Shown one piece after another: positions 1 to 7,446 of a stretch of DNA of 35,048 nucleotides (its first letter is position 1; every line of letters starts with the position of its first letter). The notes beneath the pieces are model-generated. The model was not told the DNA's origin. It saw nothing but the letters and a program-made list of their open reading frames with translations, and did not search any database. The stretch comes from Burkholderiales bacterium (GTDB lineage: Bacteria > Pseudomonadota > Gammaproteobacteria > Burkholderiales > Burkholderiaceae_C), in the NCBI GenBank assembly GCA_026932235.1, contig JAIXKR010000163.1, positions 1-35,048 on the forward strand, written 5' to 3'. Made by a program: the position numbers and the translations under genes.

Positions 1-2332
1 GCATGCGCGCGGGCGCGTCGGCCTGGATCACCACGCGCTGCAGCCGCCCGCGGTTGGGGAAGTCGTTGACGTAGGCGGAACCCAGCGAGGCCGAGATCGC
101 GTTGTTGATGGCCGCAAAGCCGACGCCCAGCGCGGCCGCCTTGTCGCGGTCGATGTCGATCTGCAACTGCGGTGCGTCCTCCAGGCCGTCCGGGCGCACG
201 CCCGCCAGCACCTTGCTCTGCATCGCCATGCCCAGCATCTGGTTGCGCGCGGCCACCAGCGCCTCGTGGCCCTTGCCGGCGCGGTCCTGCAGGCGGAAGG
301 TGAAGCCTGCGCTCACGCCCAGCTCCGGAATCGGCGGCGGGTTGAGTGCGAAGATGAAGGCATCCTTCACCGCCGAGAGCGCACCCATGGTGCGACCGGC
401 AACCGCCGTGGCGCTGTGCGCAGGCCCCGGACGCTCGTCCCAGGGCTTGAGGGTGACGAAGGCGATGCCTGCGTTCTGCCCCTGGCCCGAGAAGGAGAAG
501 CCCATCACCGCGACCATGCTCTGCACTTCGGGCTGCGCCAGCAGAAAGCCCTCGACCTGCTCGACCACGCTGCGCGTGCGCTCCTGCGTCGCGCCCGGCG
601 GCAGCTGGATGTTGACGAGGATGTTGCCCTGGTCCTCCTGCGGCAGGAAGGAGGTCGGCAGCCGCATGTACATCCAGCCCGCCACCGCGGCGAGCGCGAG
701 GTAGACCAGCATGAGCCGTCCGGCGCGCCGCAGCAGCGAGGACACCACGCCCTCGTAGCTGCGCGTGGCGCGCGCAAAGCGGCGGTTGAACCAGCCGAAG
801 AAGCCGCTCTTCTCGCCGTGATGGCCGGCCGCCACCGGCTTCAGCAACGTCGCGCACAGCGCCGGCGTGAGCGACAAGGCCATGAAGGCCGAGACGAAGA
901 TCGAGACCCCCATCACGGCGGCGAACTGGCGGTAGATGTTGCCCGTCGAGCCCTTGAAGAAGGCCAGCGGCACGAACACCGAGATCAGCACCACGGTGAC
1001 GCCGATGATGGCGCCCGAGATCTGGCTCATGCCCTTGCGCGTGGCCTGCAGCGGCGGCAGGCCCTCCTCGCTCATGATGCGCTCGACGTTCTCGACCACC
1101 ACGATCGCGTCGTCGACGACGATTCCGATCACCAGCACCATGCCGAACATGGTGAGCACGTTGATCGACATGCCAAGCGCCAGCAGCGCGCCGAAGGTGC
1201 CCAGCAGCGCCACCGGGACGACGATGGTCGGGATGATCGTGTAGCGCCAGTTCTGCAGGAACAGGAACATCACCAGGAAGACGAGCACGATCGCCTCCAG
1301 CAGCGTCTTCACGACCTCGGAAATCGAGATGCGCACGAAGTCCGAGCTGTCGTAGGGGATGCTCCAGCTCACCGTCTCGGGGAAGAACTGCTGCAGCTGT
1401 GCCAGGCGCTCGCGCACCGCCTTCGAGGCGGCGAGCGCGTTGCCGGTGGGCGAGAGTTGCACGCCGATGCCGGCGGCCGGCTTGCCGTTCAGGCGCGCCG
1501 AGGTGGCGTAGCTCTGCGCGCCCAGTTCGATGCGTGCGACGTCCTTCAGGTAGACCGCGGCGCCACCCGTGTCCGCGCGCAGCACGATGCGCCCGAACTG
1601 CTCGACCGTGCCGAGCTGCCCCGGAACGACGACGGTGGCGGTGATGTCCTGGCCTGCCACCAGCGGCAGGTCGCCGATCGAGCCGCCCGAGACCTGGGCG
1701 TTCTGCTGGCTGATCGCCGTGGCCACGTCGGCGGCCGAGAGGTTGTAGCTCTGCAGCCTCGCCGGGTCGATCCAGACTCGCATCGCGCGCTCGGCGCCGA
1801 AGAGCTGTGCCTGGCCGATGCCCGGCAGGCGCTGCAGTTCGGGCACGATGTTGCGCGAGGCGTAGTCGGTCAGCTCGTTGATGTCGAAGCCGGGGTCCGA
1901 CGACGACAGCATCGTGAAGAGCAGGAAGTTGGAGCGCGACTGGTCCACCCGCACACCCTGCTGCACCACCGCCGGCGGCAGGCGCGGCGTCGCGCGGGCG
2001 AGCCGGTTCTGCACCTCCACCTGCGCCAGATCGACGTTGGTGCCGGGCTCGAAGCTGATGGTGATCGAGCCGCTGCCATCGGCCTGCGCCACCGACTCCA
2101 TGTAGGCCATGCCGGGCGCGCCGTTGATCTCGCGCTCGATCACCGCGAGCACCGCATCCTCCAGCACCTGCGCCGAGGCGCCGGGGTAGACGGTGTTCAG
2201 TACGATGGTCGGCGGCGCCACCGGCGGGTACTGGGCGATCGGCAGCTGGATGATCGAGGTCGCCCCGAGCACCATGATGAAGAGCGCGATCACCCACGCG
2301 AAGATGGGGCGATCGATGAAGAACTTGGCCAT
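1..2332 (-). CDS. acrB: RND (HAE1/AcrB-type) multidrug efflux inner-membrane transporter, 3' end cut off by the window
   Basis: Proton-driven pump subunit of a tripartite efflux complex in the inner membrane. The reading frame is open from an ATG at 2332 to the window edge, 777 codons of a family that is usually about 1,040 residues, so the C-terminal quarter lies outside. The start MAKFFIDRPIFAWVIALFIM is the classic AcrB first membrane helix. The proton-relay segment GIVVDDAIVVVENV, with the paired aspartates, lies near residue 405, matching Asp407/Asp408 of E. coli AcrB. The large porter domain follows the first helix, as in the family. The gene begins 22 bases after the acrA stop, so the two are co-transcribed. 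An outer-membrane channel gene may follow beyond the window; it cannot be seen. The substrate range cannot be read from the sequence. Confidence 0.96.
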   Translation of the reverse strand, partial: MAKFFIDRPIFAWVIALFIMVLGATSIIQLPIAQYPPVAPPTIVLNTVYPGASAQVLEDAVLAVIEREINGAPGMAYMESVAQADGSGSITISFEPGTNVDLAQVEVQNRLARATPRLPPAVVQQGVRVDQSRSNFLLFTMLSSSDPGFDINELTDYASRNIVPELQRLPGIGQAQLFGAERAMRVWIDPARLQSYNLSAADVATAISQQNAQVSGGSIGDLPLVAGQDITATVVVPGQLGTVEQFGRIVLRADTGGAAVYLKDVARIELGAQSYATSARLNGKPAAGIGVQLSPTGNALAASKAVRERLAQLQQFFPETVSWSIPYDSSDFVRISISEVVKTLLEAIVLVFLVMFLFLQNWRYTIIPTIVVPVALLGTFGALLALGMSINVLTMFGMVLVIGIVVDDAIVVVENVERIMSEEGLPPLQATRKGMSQISGAIIGVTVVLISVFVPLAFFKGSTGNIYRQFAAVMGVSIFVSAFMALSLTPALCATLLKPVAAGHHGEKSGFFGWFNRRFARATRSYEGVVSSLLRRAGRLMLVYLALAAVAGWMYMRLPTSFLPQEDQGNILVNIQLPPGATQERTRSVVEQVEGFLLAQPEVQSMVAVMGFSFSGQGQNAGIAFVTLKPWDERPGPAHSATAVAGRTMGALSAVKDAFIFALNPPPIPELGVSAGFTFRLQDRAGKGHEALVAARNQMLGMAMQSKVLAGVRPDGLEDAPQLQIDIDRDKAAALGVGFAAINNAISASLGSAYVNDFPNRGRLQRVVIQADAPARM

Positions 2333-2354
2333 GCGTCGGTCCTTCGGAAGCTGA

Positions 2355-3602
2355 TCAGCGCGAGGCGGCGCTGGCCGGCGCGGGGGCCGCGGCGACGGAC
2401 GCGGCGCGGCCTTGCTCCGGCCGCGGCGTCCAGGGCACCGGCTTGACCACCTTCGCCCCGAACATCAGCTTCATCTCCCCCTCGACCATCACCTGCTCGC
2501 CGGGCGCAAGGCCTTCGGTGACGATCCACTGGCCGTCCTGCGCCCCCCGGATCTTCACCGGCCGCGGCGCCACCTGGCCGTCGGGGGCGACGACGAGCAC
2601 GCTGTCGCCGCGGCTGCCGCGGGTGACGGCCTGCTGCGGCAGCAGCATCGCACCTTCGATCTGCGCCTGCTGCAGCCGCGCGCGCACGTACATGCCCGGC
2701 AGCAGCAGCCCGCGCGGATTGGGCACCTCGGCGCGCAGGTTCACCTGGCCGGTGGCGGGGTCGACCGTCAGGTCGGTGAACAGCAGGCGGCCCGGAAGCT
2801 CGTAGGTCTGGCCGTTCTCCAGCAGGATCTGCACCCGCGCCGCCTCGCCCTGGCCGGCGCGCGCGAGCTGCCCCGCGCCGAGCGCCTGGCGCAGCCGCAG
2901 CACCTCGTTGGCGGACTGCGTGATGTTCAGGTAGAGCGGGTTGATCTGCTGCACCGTCGCCAGCTGGGTGCCCTCCTGTGCGCTGACGAGCGCACCTTCC
3001 GTGACCAGCGAGCGGCCGATGCGGCCGCCGATGGGCGATGTCACGGTGGCGTAGCCGCGGTTGATGCCGGCGGTGCGCACGGCGGCTTCGCCGGCTGCCA
3101 CCTGCGCCCGCGCTGCCAGCTCCGCGGCAACGGCCGCGTCATACTCCTGCTGACTCACCGCCTGCACGGCGACGAGCGGCTTGTAGCGCGCGGCCAGCGC
3201 GCTCGCCTGCGCGAGCTGGGCGCGCGCCTGCGCAAGCTGGGCCTGCGCGCTCTGCAGCGCGGCCTCGTAGGGCGCCGCATCGATGAGGTAGAGCGTCTGC
3301 CCGGCCTTCACCTCGCTGCCCTCGACGAAGGCGCGCTTCTGCAGGATGCCGGTGGCCTGGGCGCGCACCTGCGCCACGCGCGAAGCCTCCAGCCGCCCGG
3401 GCAGCTCGGTGCTCAGGTTCACCGTGCCCGGCTGCACCGCCACCACGGCGACTTCCGGCGGTGGCATCTGTCCGTCGGGTCCGCTCGCCCCCGTACCCTG
3501 CCCCTCACGGTTGCCGCAGGCGGCGAGCGCCAGCGCGGCAGCGGCACCGAGGAGCGCCAGGCGGCGCGATGCGAGTGGGCGGTGGGTTTGGCGCTGTGAC
3601 AT
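2355..3602 (-). CDS. acrA: RND efflux periplasmic adaptor (membrane fusion) lipoprotein
   Basis: 415 residues, close to E. coli AcrA (397). It links the AcrB-type pump to an outer-membrane channel. The N-terminus is a lipoprotein signal: positive residues, a hydrophobic run, then LALAAC with the lipidated Cys29. The mature protein shows the adaptor layout: a first barrel/lipoyl half (GRLEASRVAQVRAQATGIL), an Ala/Gln-rich alpha-hairpin (about residues 110-175, repeated AQAQLAQARAQLAQA), the second lipoyl half (ATVTSPIGGRIGRSLVTEG), a beta-barrel and a membrane-proximal domain. The start at 3602 was chosen because it places the signal peptide correctly. The frame stays open upstream to 3917, but that part overlaps the divergent repressor gene and the operator. 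The leader from the predicted promoter is about 100 bases. Confidence 0.95.
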   Translation of the reverse strand: MSQRQTHRPLASRRLALLGAAAALALAACGNREGQGTGASGPDGQMPPPEVAVVAVQPGTVNLSTELPGRLEASRVAQVRAQATGILQKRAFVEGSEVKAGQTLYLIDAAPYEAALQSAQAQLAQARAQLAQASALAARYKPLVAVQAVSQQEYDAAVAAELAARAQVAAGEAAVRTAGINRGYATVTSPIGGRIGRSLVTEGALVSAQEGTQLATVQQINPLYLNITQSANEVLRLRQALGAGQLARAGQGEAARVQILLENGQTYELPGRLLFTDLTVDPATGQVNLRAEVPNPRGLLLPGMYVRARLQQAQIEGAMLLPQQAVTRGSRGDSVLVVAPDGQVAPRPVKIRGAQDGQWIVTEGLAPGEQVMVEGEMKLMFGAKVVKPVPWTPRPEQGRAASVAAAPAPASAASR

Positions 3603-3712
3603 GGGATGGATCGGGCTCGGAAATCGGGCAACCGTGCACGCCCGGGGCGAACACGATCGGGTGAATCGGTCGGGGTGAAGGACGGGGCTTCCGGAGGTGA
3701 AAGGCGACGCGA

Positions 3713-3742
3713 ATTCTACATACATTCGTGCATGTATGTCAT
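3713..3742 (-). promoter_or_regulatory. predicted acrA-acrB promoter, with the operator inside the spacer
   Basis: Read on the minus strand, ATGACA (complement of 3737-3742) and TAGAAT (complement of 3713-3718) are separated by exactly 18 bases. Each matches the sigma-70 consensus hexamer at 5 of 6 positions. The repressor palindrome fills the spacer, so bound repressor would exclude RNA polymerase. A second TAGAAT at 3742-3747 on the plus strand could serve as the -10 of the divergent repressor gene. Basis: sequence matches by eye, not measured transcription starts. Confidence 0.6.
3717..3740. promoter_or_regulatory. AcrR/TtgR-type operator palindrome
   Basis: Perfect 8-base inverted repeat ACATACAT (3718-3725) and ATGTATGT (3732-3739) around a 6-base centre TCGTGC. 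From memory, the E. coli AcrR site has the same half-sites with a centre of TTGTGA, so the match is close to identical despite the GC-rich host. It lies between the divergent acrA and TetR-type genes and overlaps both predicted promoters, as expected for autoregulated repression relieved by pump substrates. Confidence 0.8.
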
Positions 3743-3807
3743 AGAATCGAAAGCTGATCCATCTCTTGCCGAGGTGGCCGCCGCACATTCTCCTGGCTCC
3801 CTGGAAC

Positions 3808-4446
3808 ATGGCTCGACGCACCAAGGAAGAAGCCCTGGCCACGCGCGAGGCACTGCTGGACGCTGCCGAGCGCGTCTTCCAGCAGCGCGGCGTCGCGCGC
3901 ACGTCACTCGCCGACATCGCGCAGGCGGCGGGGGTGACGCGCGGTGCGCTCTATTGGCACTTCAAGGACAAGGCGGCGCTCTTCAACGCCATGATGGACC
4001 GCGTCACCTTGCCTCTGGACCCCGAAAACGACGAGGCGCTCGACGGGCCGGGCGACCCGCTCCTGCCGTATTGCCGCAGGCTCGCCGATGCGCTGCAGCA
4101 GATCGTTGGGGATGAGCGCACCCGGCGCGTGCTGCGCATCGCGATGCAAAAGGTCGAGCACAGCGACGAACTCGTCGCGGTCATCGACCGCCACATCCGC
4201 CTGCACCGCCTGCACACCGAGCGCGAGCGCCAGGTCTTCGAACGCGCCGCCGCACTGCGTGGCTGCCGCTTGCCCGCGCCCACAGACCAGCTCGCGCATG
4301 GTTTTCACGGCATGGTCCACGGCCTGATCTACAGCTGGCTGCTGGACGAGGGTTTCGACCTGCAGGCGACGGCCGAGGTCTCGGTGCGTGCCTTCCTGCA
4401 AGGCATCGGGCTGCCCCTGCCGGCAGCGCTTGCGGCGCCGCGTTGA
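3808..4446 (+). CDS. acrR: TetR/AcrR-family transcriptional repressor of the efflux operon
   Basis: 212 residues, normal for AcrR/TtgR. The N-terminal helix-turn-helix is plain: EEALATREALLDAAERVF, then TSLADIAQAAGVTRGALYWHF (about residues 32-52), the TetR-family signature. The rest is an all-helical ligand and dimer domain, including an MQKVEHSDEL segment typical of the AcrR/TtgR branch. The start at 3808 gives MARRTKEEA, the usual AcrR-like N-terminus; the frame is open further upstream to an ATG at 3766, but that would add 14 unlike residues. It is divergent from acrA-acrB and separated by the operator at 3717-3740, so it very probably represses both itself and the pump until a hydrophobic drug binds. 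Naming it acrR rather than ttgR or mexR-like is a matter of convention. Confidence 0.93.
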   Translation: MARRTKEEALATREALLDAAERVFQQRGVARTSLADIAQAAGVTRGALYWHFKDKAALFNAMMDRVTLPLDPENDEALDGPGDPLLPYCRRLADALQQIVGDERTRRVLRIAMQKVEHSDELVAVIDRHIRLHRLHTERERQVFERAAALRGCRLPAPTDQLAHGFHGMVHGLIYSWLLDEGFDLQATAEVSVRAFLQGIGLPLPAALAAPR

Positions 4447-4469
4447 ATGGCGATGCGGGAGCACGCTCA

Positions 4470-4484
4470 CCGCGGAACCCGCGG
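4470..4484 (+). terminator. possible hairpin after the repressor gene
   Basis: CCGCGG, a 3-base loop AAC, and CCGCGG form a six-pair GC stem 24 bases after the repressor stop. No T-run follows, so intrinsic termination is doubtful. The remainder of 4447-4573 holds no gene I can support. Confidence 0.25.
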
Positions 4485-4573
4485 CAACTTGCGTTAAAAC
4501 CTGCGCCCGTGCCCGGCGACCGCGCCTCTTGCGCGCACCGTCGCCGCCGGGTGCCTCACGCCGCTGCCGCAAC

Positions 4574-5596
4574 ATGTCCGCCAACCCGCCTCGCGCGCCG
4601 ATCGATGCCGTCATCACCTGGGTCGACGGCAGTGACCCCGGGCACGCGGCGCAGCTCGCGCACTACCTGGCCGGCCTTGGCGGCGCCCGCCCCGCGGCAG
4701 CGCAGCCGACGCGCTTCGGCGACGACGGCGAAATCGACTGGTGCGTCGCCTCCATCCTTCGTTTCGCGCCCTGGATCCGCACCATCCACATCGTCACCGC
4801 GGACCAGACGCCGTCGCTCGTCGAGCGCCTGCGCGGAACCCCGCAAGCCGGGCGCGTCCGCGTCGTCGACCACCGCGAGATCTTCGCGGGCCACGAGCAA
4901 CACCTGCCCACCTTCAACAGCCGCGCCATCATCACCGCGCTGTGGCGCATCCAGGGGCTGGCCGATCACTACATCTACTTCAACGACGATTTCGTCCTCC
5001 TTCAGCCCCTGGCCCCGGAGGACTTCTTCCGCGATGGCCGGGTCGTGGCACGCGGCGCCTGGCATCCGCAGACTCGCCATCGCCCGGCGCGACGGCTGCT
5101 GACGGCGCTGCGGCGCCGGCTTCCGAACGACCCCGCGCTGGCGCGCGCGGGCGACCTCGCGGCACAGGAGTTGAGCGCCCGGCTGGCCGGGTTCGACCAG
5201 CGCTTCCTGCGCATGGAACACAACCCGTTCCCGCAACGGCGGCAGACGCTGGAGCGCTTCTTCCAGCAGCACCCGGACCTGCTCGAGCACAACCTGGGCT
5301 TCAGGCTGCGCTCGTCGCAGCAATTCAAGACCGAGGTTCTGGCCACCCATCTCGAGCTGGCGAACGGCAGCGCCCTGCTCGACAAGCGCCTGCGTACGCT
5401 GCAGCTCAAGCCGGCGGAGCAATGGCTGCCGCGACTGCAGGCTAAGGTCGCGCGCGCCGACCGCGATCCGCGATACGCCTTCGCCTGCGTGCAAAGCCTG
5501 GACCTCGCACCGCCGCGCGCCCGCGCATGCATCACCGAATGGCTGCAGCAGCGCGTCGGCAGCCTCGTGGAGGCGGCCCGCGCCGGCGGGCCCTGA
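4574..5596 (+). CDS. Stealth-family protein (predicted sugar-phosphate transferase of a surface polysaccharide)
   Basis: 340 residues. Stealth proteins transfer hexose-1-phosphate units to build phosphodiester-linked capsule polymers at the cytoplasmic face of the membrane; they share conserved regions CR1-CR4. Visible here are CR1, IDAVITWVDGSDP (about residues 10-22), and CR2, with DWCVASILRFAPWI followed by TIHIVTADQ and then FNSRAIITALWRI and YIYFNDDFVLL with the acidic NDD. A CR3-like stretch around EHNPFPQRRQTLERFF follows. No signal peptide or membrane helix is seen. The ATG at 4574 fits because CR1 normally lies near the N-terminus. It is the first of three plus-strand genes, the next two being glycerophosphotransferase-like, which supports assembly of a phosphate-linked polymer. 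The donor sugar cannot be predicted. Confidence 0.85.
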   Translation: MSANPPRAPIDAVITWVDGSDPGHAAQLAHYLAGLGGARPAAAQPTRFGDDGEIDWCVASILRFAPWIRTIHIVTADQTPSLVERLRGTPQAGRVRVVDHREIFAGHEQHLPTFNSRAIITALWRIQGLADHYIYFNDDFVLLQPLAPEDFFRDGRVVARGAWHPQTRHRPARRLLTALRRRLPNDPALARAGDLAAQELSARLAGFDQRFLRMEHNPFPQRRQTLERFFQQHPDLLEHNLGFRLRSSQQFKTEVLATHLELANGSALLDKRLRTLQLKPAEQWLPRLQAKVARADRDPRYAFACVQSLDLAPPRARACITEWLQQRVGSLVEAARAGGP

Positions 5597-5938
5597 AACC
5601 TCGAAACCCTGTAGCGCAGGCGGCGAGCGCCCGCCAGAGAGCACCTCAGTCCACCGCCGAAGCCGCGCGCAGCCGACGATGCCGCTGCCGGCGCCGCCGG
5701 CTGCAACACCTGCAACGCCGACGACTGTGAGCGTGCCGACTGCACGATCACGTAGACGACGAGCGCCAATCCGACCAGACTCAGCAGGGCCCGCACAGCG
5801 CTCACTCCGGTTGCGAGACCGGATCGGGAGATGGCGTTTGAGGGCGAAACCGCCGGCTATTCGCGCCTCCGCGGTCATCGGTCGCCGCCTAGGATGCGAG
5901 CGCGCCGCGCTCGCGGCGCTTCAACCGACGAGGCCCTC
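5597..5938 (-). pseudogene. possible decayed small membrane-protein gene (5805 downward); otherwise no gene
   Basis: This 342-base gap between two plus-strand genes has no convincing complete gene. On the minus strand a frame opens with GTG at 5805 and reads a clear membrane anchor, about VSAVRALLSLVGLALVVYVIVQ, then an Ala/Pro/Ser-rich stretch. It resembles the small single-helix proteins with Ala-rich tails common in Burkholderiales. After roughly 50 residues the translation becomes Arg/Cys-rich and runs on antisense into the Stealth gene to 5002, which looks like non-coding reading. I infer either a short gene whose 3' end is frameshifted or lost, or a chance frame. In 5806-5938 I see nothing beyond the leader of the next gene. 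Confidence 0.3.
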
Positions 5939-7426
5939 ATGAACTCCCCCTGCGAGCTGGAACTGGCCGACGTCGCTGTCGCCGCGATCGACGCGCGCCT
6001 GAAGCATCTCGAGGCCTTTGCCGACCAGGCCAGCGGCGCGATAGAGCAGCTCGTCGACGCCGTGCTGCGAGTGCAGGAGGACCGCGCCGCGCCGGCGGCC
6101 GACGCGTCCCCTGCGCCGCCGTCCGCTCCCGCCGCCGCGATCGATGCGCTGCACCGGAAGCTGCGCGACCTCGAGCAGCAACTCGCGCTCGACCGTGCCA
6201 CGCGCGACTTCGCGCACGTCTCGCGCATGCACCCGAAGGCGCGCATCGCCGTCTTCGTCGGCACGACCTACTTCGGCTGCAACGTGAAGTACGCGTGGCT
6301 GGCCGCGCACGAGCGCGCGCATGAGCTCGACCTGCAGGCCTGGTTCCTGCCCTTCAACGAGCAGCAACAGCAGATCGTCGAATCCCTGGGCGGCCTGTGC
6401 TTCCCGGCCAGCCCCGGCGCCTGGACGCCCGAACACCTGCACGCCGCCCTCTCGGCCGCCGTGGTCGTCACCACCGATCACTTCCTCAACCCCAACCCCT
6501 ACGCGCCTGCACTGCTCGCCGGGGCCAGGCAGATCCAGCTCTGGCACGGCGTGTCGATCAAGGAGATCGGCCTGCGCAATCTCCCCGGCGGGCGTGCGCT
6601 GGGCCCGCACCTGGCGCGCGTGCTCGCGACCTGCGGACCCTATGCGGCCATGGTGGGCACGACCGCGGCCGCGCAGCAGGAATGGCGACGCTGGTTTGCA
6701 TTCGAGCGCTATGCAGCCACCGGCTATCCGCGCAACGATGTGCTGTATCGGGAGCCGACGCCTGCGGACCTCGCCGGTTGCGATCGTCTGGCCTACGATC
6801 GAGCGCAGGCCACGCTCGCGCGCGGCAAGCGCGTCCTCCTCTACGCACCGACCTTTCGCGACGGCCGCCCCGAGTGGATATTGCAGGCCGGCCTGGAGCA
6901 CCTCGCGCGGGCGGCGGCACAGCACGGCGACCTGCTCGTCGTCAACCTTCATCCGGTGGAGAGTCCGCAGATCCCGAGGCTTGCACCTCACCTGCCGGGT
7001 GTGGTCTTCGTGACGCCGCGCACGGACCTCTACCCGCTGCTCGGGAGGGCGTCGGCGCTCATCACCGACTACTCGTCGATCATGTTCGACTATCTGCACG
7101 TCGACCGCCCCATCCTGCTCTACCGCCCCGATCACGAGGCCTACGTCAGCCAGTCCCGAAAGCTCTTCGACGACAAGCTCGCCCAAACTCCCGGGCCGCT
7201 GTTCACGGAGGCCACGAGCTTGGCACGGGCCATCCGGCGCGAGGACCTGGCGCAAACGGACACCTTCGTACAGGCGCGCGCCAACCTCCGCCGGCAGTGG
7301 TTCGACGACGCCGATGGCAGCAGCGCGCAGCGCGTCCTCCAAGAGCTCGAGGTCGAGTTGGGTGCTGTGGCCGCTGCCGCAACCCGATCCCCAGCGCCGC
7401 CTCCCCAAGCAGCCCGAGAACCCTAG
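5939..7426 (+). CDS. CDP-glycerol glycerophosphotransferase-like (TagF/TagB) polymerase with N-terminal helical region
   Basis: 495 residues. The family moves glycerol-phosphate, or a related polyol-phosphate, from a CDP donor onto a growing chain. The catalytic domain occupies about residues 115-475. Landmarks are the loop QLWHGVSIKEIG with its conserved His, GYPRNDVLYRE, VLLYAPTFRDGRPEW, VNLHPVES and ITDYSSIMFDYL, all in TagF order. Residues 1-85 are helical and heptad-like (LKHLEAFADQASGAIEQL; LHRKLRDLEQQLALD) with an Ala/Pro linker, and could mediate dimerisation or membrane association. The ATG at 5939 was taken because the protein upstream of it is Arg-rich and unlike coding sequence, although the frame is open from 5831. 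The C-terminal 20 residues are Ala/Pro-rich and carry no motif. The polyol carried by the donor is unknown. Confidence 0.85.
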   Translation: MNSPCELELADVAVAAIDARLKHLEAFADQASGAIEQLVDAVLRVQEDRAAPAADASPAPPSAPAAAIDALHRKLRDLEQQLALDRATRDFAHVSRMHPKARIAVFVGTTYFGCNVKYAWLAAHERAHELDLQAWFLPFNEQQQQIVESLGGLCFPASPGAWTPEHLHAALSAAVVVTTDHFLNPNPYAPALLAGARQIQLWHGVSIKEIGLRNLPGGRALGPHLARVLATCGPYAAMVGTTAAAQQEWRRWFAFERYAATGYPRNDVLYREPTPADLAGCDRLAYDRAQATLARGKRVLLYAPTFRDGRPEWILQAGLEHLARAAAQHGDLLVVNLHPVESPQIPRLAPHLPGVVFVTPRTDLYPLLGRASALITDYSSIMFDYLHVDRPILLYRPDHEAYVSQSRKLFDDKLAQTPGPLFTEATSLARAIRREDLAQTDTFVQARANLRRQWFDDADGSSAQRVLQELEVELGAVAAAATRSPAPPPQAAREP

Positions 7427-7446
7427 CCCGATCGCGGAACGCCTCC

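Noticed and set aside
266-2446. 726-codon plus-strand frame across acrB
   Set aside because: Shadow of the efflux transporter; His/Arg/Asp-rich translation and no motifs, whereas the minus strand gives a textbook AcrB.
3603-3917. Longer N-terminus for acrA starting at 3917
   Set aside because: It would run through the operator and the repressor gene and bury the lipoprotein signal about 105 residues inside the protein.
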